From Tatumella sp. JGM118 (GTDB taxonomy: Bacteria; Pseudomonadota; Gammaproteobacteria; Enterobacterales; Enterobacteriaceae), in contig NZ_JAERJR010000002.1 in NCBI RefSeq assembly GCF_018257515.1, positions 124,001-188,000 on the forward strand: a DNA stretch of 64,000 nucleotides. Reading direction: 5' to 3'. The position numbers and the translations under genes are program-made. Below the pieces are notes generated by a model. The model ran no database searches, was not told the origin of the DNA, and worked only from the letters and a program-made list of their open reading frames with translations. Of this stretch, positions 18,167-27,235 are shown one piece after another (position 1 is the first letter of the stretch; the number at the start of each line of letters is the position of its first letter).

Positions 18167-19058
18167 ATTTTCTGTTCCTGAATCTCTGCCGGCGCGAACC
18201 GGCTTGCGGCACAATGATCCGTGCGAGGACGCCGCTCATCGCCCATGCGATAAAAATAATACTGACGATAAAGAAGCTGACCGGCCAGCCCTGACTGTGA
18301 GGCCAGTAGAAGCTTTCATACGCCAGCCATACGCCCAGCCAGACGGCTGACAACCCGGTAATAGCGGAGAGCACGACGGCAGACAGCGGCGAGCGGGCAA
18401 ATTTAAGCGCAATCGCGGCCGGCCCGGTCAGTAACGCCGTGGATAAGATCGCTCCGACGGTCATGGACGATAAGGCGACGGCCAGCGCCAGCGCAGACAA
18501 TTGCAATACACCGATCAGTCTGACATTGATGCCGCGTATCCTCGCCAGATCGGGGTCAATGGCACTCAGCAATACCGGGCGCCAGATGAGCGATAACAGC
18601 AGCAGCGCACATCCTGCCGTCAGCAGTATCCAGGGGATAATCGATGCCGGTAATGTCCAGATGGAGCCGAACATCACCGACAGCGTTGCGCCGGAAGCAT
18701 TCTGTTTTTTGACCGCCAGCCAGAGAAACAGTGCAGAACAGCCCAGTCCGGCACCGAGGACAATGCCGGTGGACAGGCTCCGTTCCCGCTGGCGGCGCGT
18801 CGCACTGAGCTCGATACCTGCAGCCCCTGCCAGAGCCATCAGAATAAAACCGGCCAGCGCATTCATGCCCAGTAAAAAAGAGGCCGCGCCGCCGGCACTG
18901 CTGATGTCAGACAATGCATGCCCGGCAAAGGCATGACCGCGCATTAATGCAAAGACCCCGGTGACCCCGCAGACGATGGCGGCACCACCGCCAACGGTCA
19001 GTGCGGTCTGTACGGGAGTACTGCTGAAAAATCCGTGGCTGATAAATAAGGAGAACAT
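18159..19058 (-). CDS. Zn/Mn ABC transporter, permease 1
   Basis: 299 residues, ABC-3 family. GHAFAGHALSDISSAGGAASFLLG is the family's first cytoplasmic/membrane signature; TVGAILSTALLTGPAAIALKFA the late one. AAGGA 8 nt upstream supports the ATG at 19058 over the one at 19067. It overlaps the next permease by 8 bases, so the pair is coupled. Two different permeases after an ATPase is the SitBCD/YfeBCD layout rather than the single-permease ZnuBC layout. Confidence 0.85.
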   Translation of the reverse strand: MFSLFISHGFFSSTPVQTALTVGGGAAIVCGVTGVFALMRGHAFAGHALSDISSAGGAASFLLGMNALAGFILMALAGAAGIELSATRRQRERSLSTGIVLGAGLGCSALFLWLAVKKQNASGATLSVMFGSIWTLPASIIPWILLTAGCALLLLSLIWRPVLLSAIDPDLARIRGINVRLIGVLQLSALALAVALSSMTVGAILSTALLTGPAAIALKFARSPLSAVVLSAITGLSAVWLGVWLAYESFYWPHSQGWPVSFFIVSIIFIAWAMSGVLARIIVPQAGSRRQRFRNRKYV

Positions 19059-19070
19059 CCGCGTCATCCT

Positions 19071-19895
19071 TCAGGGAACAGGAATAATATGTGGCGGCTG
19101 ACATGCGTCCGCTTCAGCTATCGCGGGATCACCGGCCACCACCAGAATACGGCCGTGTACCCGGATAACATCGATATGATAGCCGTAGAGCTGACTCAGC
19201 ACGCCGGTACGGATAACCTCGCCGGTCGGGCCACTGGCCGCCCGGCCGTTAGCCAGATACACCACCCGATCCATGGCCGGTAATAGCGGGTTGATATCAT
19301 GGGCGGAGAGCAGCACAGACACTTGCTGCTCACGGACCAGTCGTCTGAGCAGACTGACTATCTCAGCCGCTGCGGCCATGTCCAGGTTCGCCAGAGGCTC
19401 ATCCAGTAACAGCAGGCGCGGACGACGGATCAGTGCATGGGCAATTAACACCCGCTGTTGCTGCCCGCCGGAGAGGCGGCCAATCCGCTGTCCTGCAAAA
19501 GGCAGCGCATCCACCGCGTCCAGTATTTCATCGATACGCTGCCGGTCGCGGCGGGGACGCAAACTTATCCCGGGCCGGTGACCATCCAGACCAAGCGCAA
19601 CGACATCACGGGCAGTGAGAGGAATATCCGGATCCAGACTATTCTTCTGGGGAACATAACCGACCGCAGAGATCCCCTGCCTGACATTACCACCATTGAG
19701 TGTGATCTCCCCGGCTGAAAAATCCTGTAAACCCAGTAGCGCGCGAAACAGGGTGGTTTTTCCGCAACCGTTCGACCCGATAAGGCCACAGAATTCCCCG
19801 TGGCCGATGTCAAAACTGACATCCTGAAGTACCCGTCGGCCAGGGTAGTTAACCCCCAGCTGACGGACACGTAATACCGGTGAGACGGGGATCAT
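19071..19895 (-). CDS. Zn/Mn ABC transporter, ATPase
   Basis: 274 residues. Walker A GSNGCGKTT, Q-loop VGYVPQK, signature LSGGQQQRVLIAHAL, Walker B LLLLDEPLANLD and switch His in LSAHD. It powers metal import. The start is one base past the binding-protein stop, and the stop is 12 bases before the first permease start. The C-terminal tail after residue 225 is Cys/Pro-containing and unassigned. Confidence 0.87.
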   Translation of the reverse strand: MIPVSPVLRVRQLGVNYPGRRVLQDVSFDIGHGEFCGLIGSNGCGKTTLFRALLGLQDFSAGEITLNGGNVRQGISAVGYVPQKNSLDPDIPLTARDVVALGLDGHRPGISLRPRRDRQRIDEILDAVDALPFAGQRIGRLSGGQQQRVLIAHALIRRPRLLLLDEPLANLDMAAAAEIVSLLRRLVREQQVSVLLSAHDINPLLPAMDRVVYLANGRAASGPTGEVIRTGVLSQLYGYHIDVIRVHGRILVVAGDPAIAEADACQPPHIIPVP

Positions 19896-19896
19896 G

Positions 19897-20895
19897 TCAC
19901 TGTTTACCCGCGATCAGTGATTCGGTAGACACCCGATCACTCAGCGCCTTCCGCAAGGCACTGACTTCAGCCAGCATCCATGACTGATAGTGATAACCGG
20001 GTTCCGGCATCGTCTCATACACACCCACCACCGGAATCTGGTTTTTGCGCGCCAGCGCCAGGAAATGGCTGGTGATCGGGTCGGTGACCTGCTGGTTATA
20101 GACAAAGACCCGTACCTTACGTTGTGCCAGCAATTCATTCTGTTCACTGACTAGCTGTGGCGCGGGGTCGATATCATTCATAATGCCGTATTCCAGTGCT
20201 GCAGGGGTGAGGTTCTGAGTCCCCATCGCTTTCAGCAGATAGTCGGCCACCGGCTCAGTCACGGCGACCGGGGTAGCAGGAAAATCGCGCTTAAAAGCAG
20301 TGATTGCTGCATTGACCGGTTCCATGGACTGACGGAATTTACCGGCATTTTGCCGGAACTCTGCCGCATGTTCCGGCATTTTACTCGCCAGTTGTTCAGC
20401 AATGGCATCGGCAACCACAGGCATGGTCTGAGGGTCATACCACAAATGCGGGTTGGCGGTATCCGCGGGTAATTTCAGCAGTGAGTGGACATTGATTACC
20501 TGACGCCCGGCATTCGGTGAAGCCGCAATCAGTTTGTCTGCCCAGTCATCATAACCGGCGCCGTTTTCGACAATCAGGGTGGCATGCGCTATCTGACGGG
20601 CAATGCCGGGGCTGGCTTCAAACGAGTGCGGATCGGTATTCGGATCTGAGATTAGCGAGGTGACTTCCACGTATTTGCCGCCGATCTGGCTGATGATATC
20701 TGCGTACTGATTTTCAACACCGATAGCATGGATATGAGGGTGAGGGGGCTCTGCGGCCAGGGTCTGCGGGCTGACACTCAGCAGAGCCGTCATGGCAGCC
20801 AGTACTCCCATCGCGTTGAGCCGCAGACGGCTCCCGCGCGGCGCTGTGTTTTGTTCACTCATTGCGTGTTTTGCTGATTTCCTGCTGATATGCAT
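19897..20895 (-). CDS. Zn/Mn ABC transporter, metal-binding periplasmic protein
   Basis: 332 residues of the cluster A-I (ZnuA/SitA) binding-protein family. An unusually long N-terminus (about 50 residues before the signal cleavage after TLAA) precedes a mature start AEPPHPHIHAIG. Expected metal-ligand segments are present: DPNTDPHSFEASP, NPHLWYDPQTMP and a late acidic loop. The long charged His-rich insert typical of ZnuA is missing. An ATG at 20907 is in frame; GGGG 7 nt upstream favours 20895. A Zur-type palindrome 38 bp upstream points to zinc as the signal. Confidence 0.85.
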   Translation of the reverse strand: MHISRKSAKHAMSEQNTAPRGSRLRLNAMGVLAAMTALLSVSPQTLAAEPPHPHIHAIGVENQYADIISQIGGKYVEVTSLISDPNTDPHSFEASPGIARQIAHATLIVENGAGYDDWADKLIAASPNAGRQVINVHSLLKLPADTANPHLWYDPQTMPVVADAIAEQLASKMPEHAAEFRQNAGKFRQSMEPVNAAITAFKRDFPATPVAVTEPVADYLLKAMGTQNLTPAALEYGIMNDIDPAPQLVSEQNELLAQRKVRVFVYNQQVTDPITSHFLALARKNQIPVVGVYETMPEPGYHYQSWMLAEVSALRKALSDRVSTESLIAGKQ

Positions 20896-21476
20896 CGTGA
20901 TCCCCATCCTGAATTCGCAGATATAAATGTAATGTTATAATATAACAATTGCTGTGCAGGCTAATGCTATACCATCCGGAGAGAGTGTCAAGGGTTTGAC
21001 GATGTGGGCGAATAAATCTTTCACCTCCGGGTCGCGGAGCAGAAACGGTGCTTCACGGGCCCCGGCGGGCTCAGCGCACACAGCGTCGCGCTGAGCAGCA
21101 GTGTAACGCCTTTCGGACAGTGGGATTTTCTCCGCGACCTGTGGTTCGTAGCGATAAGGTCCGCATACGTCTGGCGGCGCAGAAACACCGGGTACCAGTG
21201 AAGTCTGCAGAGGTTTTTTTACGGGATAATGGCGGCGGGGCGGCGTAAGCCGGCCCCTTTCAGGGGCTGAGCAGTGTCCCTCTCCGTCAACCCGGCAGAA
21301 GATGTTTAAGACACATCCTGTACACACTGCATCAGTGTGCCATGACGGCGGAATATAACGGAACCCGTCCTGTGGAATGGCGATTTCTATGCGGTGAAGG
21401 ACAGTAAAAACAGAAGCGGGAGAGAGATGACTCCCTCAGGCGCACAGGCCAGAGGGAGCAGGGCCGGGACTCGGGG
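20896..21476. other. Intergenic region upstream of the metal importer
   Basis: About 580 bp. Its first 60 bp carry the Zur-type palindrome. The rest contains frames with no ribosome site; one leftward frame reads plausibly for about 35 residues before the palindrome (LLRDPEVKDLFAHIVKP) but cannot be tied to a gene. Confidence 0.45.
20933..20947. promoter_or_regulatory. Zur-box-like operator
   Basis: TGTTATAATATAACA, with arms TGTTATA/TATAACA, matches the core of the enterobacterial Zur box (consensus core TGTTATANTATAACA). It lies 38-52 bp before the binding-protein start, where a bound repressor would cover the promoter. Zur would shut the importer when zinc is plentiful. Confidence 0.85.
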
Positions 21477-22799
21477 TCAGGCGCGGCGGGGTTTCATAAA
21501 AATTGCGACCAGCAGGGAGATCAGACAACCGGCCGTCAGATAGAGTGCCACACTGTGCCAGGCACCTTCTGACCAGGTGACCAGCGCGGCGGCGATAAAC
21601 GGTGTGAAGCCTCCGCCGACCACGCTGGCAACCTGATATCCGACGCCGGCGCCGCTGTAACGGTAGCGGGCACCGAACATTTCGGTAAACATTGGCTGCT
21701 GAACACAGACCACCATATCGTGAGCAATATTCGCCAGCATCAGGGAGAAGAAAATAATACCGGCCACCGAACGGGTTTCTAAGGCCATAAAGAACGGAAT
21801 CGCGCTCAGGGTACCGATGAGCGCACCGGCGATATAAATGCGTCTTCTGCCATATCTGTCCGCAAGCCAGGCAAAGCAGGGAATGGTGATGCAACTGACC
21901 GCCCCCACCAGCAGACCGATATTCAGAAACAGCTCGCGCGATAACCCCAGACTCTGGGTGGAGTAGTTCAGGGCAAAGGTCGTCACGATGTACATCGTCA
22001 GTAATTCACATAACCGCAGCGCGATAATCTGCAGGAAGGCGCCCGGGTGACGAAGCATCGCCTGGATCACCGGCAGACCGGCAGAGGCTTCCGGGGCCGA
22101 GGTCTGCTGTAGTGTCGCCTGTTCAAACTCTTCAGACTCCTGCATACCACAGCGGATCCAGAGCGCGACGGCCACCAGTAATACACTGAAAATAAACGGC
22201 AGACGCCATCCCCAGCTCAGAAACTGCTGATCGCTGGTAAAGTGGCTGATCAGCGAAACCAGCCCGGTCGATAGCAGCAGTCCGACGCCGTAGCCCACCT
22301 GAACACCGCTACTGTAGAAGGCTTTCTTCTTCTCGGGGGCACTTTCGACAGATAACAGGGCCGCGCCTCCCCATTCGCCACCAACGGCAAAGCCCTGAAT
22401 GGCGCGTAGTGTGACCAGCAGCACCGGAGCCAGCCAGCCTATCTGATCAAACGACGGCAGCAGGCCAATGGCTGCGGTCGCACACCCCATGATCCAGACG
22501 GTCAGCATCAGCATACGTTTTCGGCCCAGCCGGTCACCGAAATGACCGAAAATAATGCCCCCCAGCGGGCGGAACAGAAAACCTACGCCAAAGGTGGCAA
22601 ACGCCGCCAGCGTTCCCATCGCAGGGCTTATCTGTGGAAAAAATGCATGGTTAAACACCAGAGCCGCGGTGATGCCGTATAACAGAAAGTCATACCAGTC
22701 GACAACGGCACCGGCGAAACTTCCCCAGGCTGCCCGCTTCGCCCGGGACAGCGCATGGAGAGTATCCCCCGGGCGCTCTGATGTAAGTGTTGAGTCCAT
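21477..22799 (-). CDS. shiA: Shikimate transporter
   Basis: 440 residues, twelve-helix major facilitator of the metabolite:H+ symporter group. It follows E. coli ShiA closely along the chain: MDSTL start, SRAKRAAWGSFAGAVVDWYD, FGHFGDRLGRKRMLML (MFS signature A), GFAVGGEWGGAALLSVE, FYSSGVQVGYGVGL and HDMVVCVQQPMFTEMFGA. It imports shikimate, and probably related quinate-type acids, across the inner membrane. No shikimate or quinate catabolic gene lies in the window, although PQQ made by the operon at 51-57 kb is the cofactor of membrane quinate/shikimate dehydrogenases. Monocistronic. Confidence 0.93.
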   Translation of the reverse strand: MDSTLTSERPGDTLHALSRAKRAAWGSFAGAVVDWYDFLLYGITAALVFNHAFFPQISPAMGTLAAFATFGVGFLFRPLGGIIFGHFGDRLGRKRMLMLTVWIMGCATAAIGLLPSFDQIGWLAPVLLVTLRAIQGFAVGGEWGGAALLSVESAPEKKKAFYSSGVQVGYGVGLLLSTGLVSLISHFTSDQQFLSWGWRLPFIFSVLLVAVALWIRCGMQESEEFEQATLQQTSAPEASAGLPVIQAMLRHPGAFLQIIALRLCELLTMYIVTTFALNYSTQSLGLSRELFLNIGLLVGAVSCITIPCFAWLADRYGRRRIYIAGALIGTLSAIPFFMALETRSVAGIIFFSLMLANIAHDMVVCVQQPMFTEMFGARYRYSGAGVGYQVASVVGGGFTPFIAAALVTWSEGAWHSVALYLTAGCLISLLVAIFMKPRRA

Positions 22800-23175
22800 A
22801 ATTGTCCTGCCAGAAATTAGTTTTTATTATCACAGAGGCATGTTATTGGCCGTGGCATTCGGATGTCACTGAGGCCGGAAAGCATGCAGGGGTTAGAGAC
22901 TAGCGCGACAAGCGGTCTGTGAAAACAGTTTTACTGAAGATTCAGGCAGAAAATATAAAATAAAGTTATAACGCCCCGCAAAATTGTGTGATCCCGCAGG
23001 CGTCAGTGTTTTTCGCTGGCTGAGATACGCTAACCGGCCGGAAATACAGGACAAATAACCGGCAGGATATTGAGTTTGTTACATTAAAAGTGACAGGATA
23101 GCAGGCTCAGACAGCAAAGCTGTCATATGCTTAATGCAGGACAGGAGTGTGATGGTCAGACAGAGGAGCAGCAGG
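22800..23175. other. Divergent intergenic region (shiA / yedJ-like)
   Basis: 376 bp between divergent genes, so both promoters should lie here. The centre (about 22950-22975) is A+T-rich. No operator was recognised. Confidence 0.45.
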
Positions 23176-23880
23176 ATGAAAAAATTAAGTGACTGGCAAT
23201 CAGCGTTTGACCAATGGTTTCGGCTTAACTGGGATCATGAAGATAAAGCACACGATCTGGCACATTTACAACGGGTATGGGCCAGCGCACGTAAAATTAT
23301 GCAGGACAGTGATGCAGACCCGCTGGTGGTGCTGACGGCCTGTTATTTTCATGATGTCGTCAATTTACCAAAAAACCACCCTGAACGGCACCTGGCCTCG
23401 GGCTATGCGGCGCGCGAGACCCTGAGAATACTGGCGGCTGATTTTCCTGACTTCCCGCAGGCACTGTATGCGGCTGTCAGCCATGCGGTGGAAGCCCACA
23501 GTTTCAGTGCCGGAATCCCGGCCCGGACGGCCGAAGCGAAAATTGTTCAGGACGCGGACAGACTGGAATCACTGGGAGCCATCGGGCTGGCGCGTGTCTT
23601 TTATACGTCCGGGGCGCTCGGTCGTCCGTTGTTCGACAGTCAGGATCCGTTCGCCCGCGAGCGTCCGCTGGATGATACCCGCTGGGCACTGGATCATTTT
23701 CAGACTAAATTACTGGGGTTACCGGCGACCATGCATACGGACGCCGGCAGAGCACTGGCGGAGTATCATGCTGCCTTTCTGGTGGAGTATATGGCCCGTC
23801 TGAGCGATGAACTCTTTCCTGAACAGCAACCTGCCGGAGAGATCCGCCGGGAATTTATGGAACGGTTAAAACCCTCCTGA
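23176..23880 (+). CDS. HD-domain phosphohydrolase (YedJ-like)
   Basis: 234 residues. The HD fold is complete: first His in DLAHLQRV, the HD pair in [15 protein letters not shown], His in EAHSFSAG and the distal Asp in [21 protein letters not shown]. These bind one or two metals and hydrolyse a phosphoester or nucleotide. E. coli YedJ aligns throughout ([27 protein letters not shown]). Substrate unknown. The frame opens at 23134, but homology and the AGG before 23176 favour the internal ATG. A strong hairpin follows the stop. Confidence 0.88.
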   Translation: MKKLSDWQSAFDQWFRLNWDHEDKAHDLAHLQRVWASARKIMQDSDADPLVVLTACYFHDVVNLPKNHPERHLASGYAARETLRILAADFPDFPQALYAAVSHAVEAHSFSAGIPARTAEAKIVQDADRLESLGAIGLARVFYTSGALGRPLFDSQDPFARERPLDDTRWALDHFQTKLLGLPATMHTDAGRALAEYHAAFLVEYMARLSDELFPEQQPAGEIRREFMERLKPS

Positions 23881-23886
23881 AATCCC

Positions 23887-23916
23887 GTCAGCCCCGGCCC
23901 ATGGCCCGGGGCTGAC
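23887..23916 (+). terminator. Hairpin terminator after the yedJ-like gene
   Basis: GTCAGCCCCGG pairs perfectly with CCGGGGCTGAC over an 8-nt loop, six bases after the stop. No long T-run follows, so termination is likely but not certain. Confidence 0.65.
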
Positions 23917-24037
23917 GTCCCACGTCGGGCCTCCGTCAGCTTTTCAGCGATATCACATCTTAACGGACGCCATTTATCCCGGGCCGCCCGGACTTCGGCG
24001 GCAAAAACGACTATCCGGCGCCTGATAACAAGTGATT

Positions 24038-24367
24038 CCCGGGCACGATACTGTGACGGCCCGACCGAATATCAAACACAGCCTCTCAATACGACAGTTC
24101 AACACCAACGATACCCGGCCTGTTATTTATTGATTTTAGCCGGGCAGGTCATCCCCCGGGCACGATACTGTGACGGCCCGACCGAATATCAAACACAGCC
24201 TCTCAACACGACAGCGCAATAGCAACGATGCCCGGCCTGTTATTTATTGATTCTAGGCCGGGCAGGTCATCCCCCGGGCACGATACTGTGACGGCCCGAC
24301 CGAACATCAAACACAGCCTCTCAACACGACAGCGCAATAGCAACGATGCCCGGCCTGTTATTTATTG
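24038..24367. repeat. 117-118-bp tandem repeat, about 2.8 copies, each with a hairpin
   Basis: Copies begin at 24038, 24155 and 24273 (each with CCCGGGCACGATACTG). The third is cut after TTATTTATTG near 24367. Copies 2 and 3 are nearly identical and copy 1 differs at several sites, so the last duplication is recent. Each full copy carries an inverted repeat; in copy 2 it is GCCCGGCCT (24230-24238) against AGGCCGGGC (24255-24263) with a 16-nt A+T-rich loop. The array lies between the yedJ-like gene and a hypothetical gene. No coding frame runs through it. Confidence 0.95.
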
Positions 24368-24522
24368 CATGGGGTAACACCCCGCCCCTATCCGCAAGGG
24401 ATAGCGCAGCAGAGAGATCACGACGCGGCTCCGGGCGATAAATCCTTTGCCGGAATTTGCGTGACCCCTTAACAATTGAGTAAAGTGACGAACGATAATC
24501 TACACTCACTCTCAGGATCTTA

Positions 24523-24804
24523 ATGATGGCCAGTATCAAACTGACAGTCAGGCGGCTTTACGCCTTACAGAATGAGCGGATGGTGAGCACCCGAGCCACA
24601 GCCAGTATCTATGTGGGGGATCAGTTGATTGCCAGTGAGGAGATCAGCGGTCTGACGGAAAGCGCTGTCAGCAAATATATCCATCATGAGTTACCTGCCG
24701 GTCAGCCGGTCAGGGTTGAGTGGCAGACGCCAGGTATTGCCGATATGACGGTCACCGAAGTCGAGATCTGTCCCTGCTGCCGGCACGAACCTCCTGAGCT
24801 GTGA
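24523..24804 (+). CDS. Hypothetical protein, C-terminal cysteine cluster
   Basis: 93 residues (MMASIKLTVRRLYALQ...). Predicted mixed alpha/beta, cytoplasmic, with a CPCC cluster near the end (VEICPCCRHEPP) that could bind metal. AGGA lies about 6 nt before the first ATG, supporting the 24523 start. It lies just after the tandem repeat array and 82 bp before yedI, possibly in one transcript. No family recognised. Confidence 0.6.
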   Translation: MMASIKLTVRRLYALQNERMVSTRATASIYVGDQLIASEEISGLTESAVSKYIHHELPAGQPVRVEWQTPGIADMTVTEVEICPCCRHEPPEL

Positions 24805-24886
24805 GCTACGACACTGCCATGATGACCGGTCCCGACATACACAGATCCTCTGCGCGAGCGGATAACAGATAATAAAGGAACATCCT

Positions 24887-25801
24887 TTGGCCGGAACCAG
24901 CTTACTTGCATTACTTGATGATATTTCTACCTTACTGGACGATATTTCCGTGATGGGAAAGGTCGCGGCAAAAAAAACGGCCGGGGTGCTGGGGGACGAT
25001 CTGTCGCTCAATGCCCAGCAGGTGACCGGTGTTAAAGCTAATCGCGAGCTGCCGGTGGTGTGGGGGGTGGCGAAAGGCTCCTTCCTGAATAAAGTGATTC
25101 TGGTTCCGCTGGCGCTGGTGATATCTGCCTTTGCTCCCTGGCTTATCACACCGCTGCTGATGCTGGGCGGGGCTTATCTGAGTTATGAAGGGGTGGAGAA
25201 AGTTCTGCACTGGTTAACCGCGGATAAGCAACGTAAAAGCCCTGAACAACGTCGCAAACGCTTAGAGACACTGAGCCAGCAGGATGCGGTCAGTTATGAG
25301 AAAGACAAAATCAAAGGGGCGGTACGAACCGACTTTATTCTGTCTGCTGAAATTGTGGCGCTGACGCTGGGGATTGTCGCTGAAGCACCGCTGCTGAATC
25401 AGATTCTGATCCTGGCCGGGATAGCGATACTGGTGACGGTGGGCGTCTACGGTATTGTGGCGCTGATTGTCAAAATTGATGACCTGGGATACTGGCTGGA
25501 AGAGAAACGCTCTGTGGTCGCCCGCAAGATCGGTGCGGCATTGTTGTTTCTGGCGCCTCTGTTAATGAAGGTGCTGTCGGTTGTCGGGACGCTGGCGATG
25601 TTTCTGGTCGGCGGGGGAATTGTTATCCATGGCGTTCCCTGGTTGCATCATGTGTTAAGCGGGGTAACCCGACATACCCATGGCATGCTGCTGACCTTAC
25701 TGAGCGATATTCTGGCCCCGCTGATTGTCGGTGCCATCATTGGGTCGATTGTGCTGTTACTGGTAAAACTGTTTGGAAAATTGACCGGTAAGCAGGTATA
25801 A
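24887..25801 (+). CDS. yedI: DUF808 membrane protein YedI
   Basis: 304 residues starting at TTG with AAAGGAA upstream. The sequence follows E. coli YedI ([75 protein letters not shown]). About six membrane helices plus a short amphipathic N-terminus place it in the inner membrane. DUF808 proteins have no established function; transport has been proposed. A 43-residue ORF follows 32 bp downstream and a terminator ends the pair. Confidence 0.92.
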   Translation: MAGTSLLALLDDISTLLDDISVMGKVAAKKTAGVLGDDLSLNAQQVTGVKANRELPVVWGVAKGSFLNKVILVPLALVISAFAPWLITPLLMLGGAYLSYEGVEKVLHWLTADKQRKSPEQRRKRLETLSQQDAVSYEKDKIKGAVRTDFILSAEIVALTLGIVAEAPLLNQILILAGIAILVTVGVYGIVALIVKIDDLGYWLEEKRSVVARKIGAALLFLAPLLMKVLSVVGTLAMFLVGGGIVIHGVPWLHHVLSGVTRHTHGMLLTLLSDILAPLIVGAIIGSIVLLLVKLFGKLTGKQV

Positions 25802-25833
25802 CAGCGCTCAGCAATCAGTACAGGAGAATGACG

Positions 25834-25965
25834 ATGAGTGACGATATTTTTGAATTTGACATTGATGCACAGCTGGCCGACGCTGAAGCCAAAGCTCAGG
25901 AAAAAGCCAGTGCCGTTCCTGTCAGTACTGAAGATGAAGGCGACTGTGAAAGCTGTAAGATCTGA
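25834..25965 (+). CDS. 43-residue acidic ORF with C-terminal CxxC
   Basis: AGGAG lies 7 nt before the ATG. The product is MSDDIFEFDIDAQLADAEAK..., an acidic, largely helical peptide ending EGDCESCKI. The CxxC at the very end could bind metal or form a disulphide, or be a modification site. No signal or membrane segment. It follows yedI by 32 bp and is closed by a strong terminator at 25999, so it is the likely last gene of a yedI transcript. Family not recognised. Confidence 0.75.
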   Translation: MSDDIFEFDIDAQLADAEAKAQEKASAVPVSTEDEGDCESCKI

Positions 25966-25998
25966 TACCGGGACGCACTGAGTCAGCGTGCTATACTC

Positions 25999-26033
25999 AC
26001 ACAGGACAACCAGCCGGTTGTCCTGTGTTGTTT
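25999..26033 (+). terminator. Rho-independent terminator after yedI and the small ORF
   Basis: ACACAGGACAACC pairs perfectly with GGTTGTCCTGTGT across a four-base AGCC loop, followed by TGTTT. A 13-bp perfect stem of this type is a strong terminator. Confidence 0.85.
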
Positions 26034-26082
26034 CCGGCGTCCGGCAGAGTGCAGGGGCGCTTTTCGGTAAGGAGAAACCGTC

Positions 26083-26286
26083 ATGCAGGTGGATGAATGG
26101 GTCAGTGTTAAAACGGCCGGCGGATCACCACGGACAGGGAAAGTTCTCGCGGTCGAAACGTTCAGTGAAGGGATAATGTATCTGGTGGCACTGGAGGACT
26201 ATCCGCGAGGTATCTGGTTCTTCAATGAAAACACGAGCGCTGAGGGGATCTTCGTTCAGCCGGCGCAGGCCCCGGCAGGGGGATAA
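26083..26286 (+). CDS. dsrB: DsrB
   Basis: 67 residues. Segments [32 protein letters not shown] and GIWFFNE match E. coli DsrB (62 residues). In E. coli dsrB is RpoS-dependent and of unknown role. The fold should be a small beta barrel (SH3-like) by its strand pattern; that is inference. RBS GGAG upstream. It converges on rcsA, with 30 bp between the stops. Confidence 0.9.
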   Translation: MQVDEWVSVKTAGGSPRTGKVLAVETFSEGIMYLVALEDYPRGIWFFNENTSAEGIFVQPAQAPAGG

Positions 26287-26309
26287 CCGGTGTCCTGCAG
26301 GGACACCGG
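26287..26309. terminator. Bidirectional hairpin between dsrB and rcsA
   Basis: CCGGTGTCC pairs with GGACACCGG over a five-base loop, directly after the dsrB stop and 8 bp before the rcsA stop. It fills most of the 30-bp gap between the convergent genes. Confidence 0.65.
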
Positions 26310-26316
26310 CCAGCGT

Positions 26317-26946
26317 TCAGCAGCTGGTGTTCAGCCCGCCGGTCAGCGTTTCGCTGATTTTCATCAACTGATGGATCACCAGCTTATTACGCGTATTTAT
26401 TTTCTTCTTAATATTCCCTTTATGTGAAGAGATTGTCTTCACTTTTATCTGCATCCTGTCTGAAATCTGCAGGGTATCGCAGCCTGACATCCACATCCGT
26501 AACATATCGGTTTCGGCCCGGCTGAGGGCAACCGGCTTAATGGCCTGCTTTCGCAACCGGCGCTGGTTATTCTTTACACTGTTCAGATGCGGGGAAAGCA
26601 GACGGTCCAGGTTTTCGCGTTCCAGCGCTTTGGAGGTGACGATAATGTTTTCCCGCAGATACAGGTAACCATTGAAGTGTCCGTTAGGCAGCGTCAGAAA
26701 GATAAAGAACAGAGTCTCCGGATGACGGGCGATGACGTCTTCCATCTCGCGGTTTTCAGGACAAAAATTATCCACACAGTGACCGGAAATAAAGACGAAG
26801 GAGGGCGTCTGTTGCCCAAGAATGTCACTGAAGTGTTTCGGTGTGTCTATTCCGTTATAGCATTGGCTATCGATACGATGGGAAAGCAGATATTCCCTCA
26901 AGCCCTGTCGGGTAAAACAACAAGGGTCAATGATAACACTTGACAT
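26317..26946 (-). CDS. rcsA: Capsule synthesis co-activator RcsA
   Basis: 209 residues. The C-terminal LuxR-type helix-turn-helix (LSRAETDMLRMWMSG, ISDRMQIKVKTISSHKGNIKKKI) aligns with E. coli RcsA; the N-terminal half (VIIDPCCFTRQGLREYLLS) is the pseudo-receiver part that pairs with RcsB. RcsA-RcsB heterodimers activate capsule (colanic acid/amylovoran-type) operons and repress flhDC. A start at 26970 is in frame; GGAAG 8 nt upstream and alignment favour 26946. As in E. coli it lies between dsrB and fliR. Confidence 0.93.
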   Translation of the reverse strand: MSSVIIDPCCFTRQGLREYLLSHRIDSQCYNGIDTPKHFSDILGQQTPSFVFISGHCVDNFCPENREMEDVIARHPETLFFIFLTLPNGHFNGYLYLRENIIVTSKALERENLDRLLSPHLNSVKNNQRRLRKQAIKPVALSRAETDMLRMWMSGCDTLQISDRMQIKVKTISSHKGNIKKKINTRNKLVIHQLMKISETLTGGLNTSC

Positions 26947-27235
26947 ACTGATTCTTCCTGCCTGGATCAATTATCGTTTCATGACACGCTAAGAGACGAC
27001 GGATAATTATCATATCTGTCTTCTCCGCTGAAGGTCGTTACAGAATATCCGGTGTTAAAATATAAAACGCAAAATTTATTGCCAGGCCCGCCGAAAAATT
27101 ACGGTCATAATAACGTTATCCGCAAGGCAGCTAACTGATTATCAGGGTGTTAATCTGCGACACCATCGGCATTGTTATCCTGATAACGCCTTATTTTAGC
27201 TGAGGATATCAGTCCCTGACGTCGAGCACCAGTCA
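26947..27235. other. rcsA upstream region
   Basis: 289 bp between the rcsA start and the fliR stop; it must carry the rcsA promoter. An imperfect RcsAB-like element (reverse strand GGATATTCTGTA near 27040-27050) is present but one base short of the consensus. An inverted repeat TTATCAGG...CCTGATAA spans about 27138-27186. Confidence 0.4.

Noticed and set aside
24038..24367. CRISPR array
   Set aside because: Units are 117 bp with no separate spacers; nearly the whole unit is repeated and no cas gene is present.
27039..27053. RcsAB-box-like sequence upstream of rcsA
   Set aside because: The central spacing is one base short of the consensus palindrome, so the match is too weak to call.
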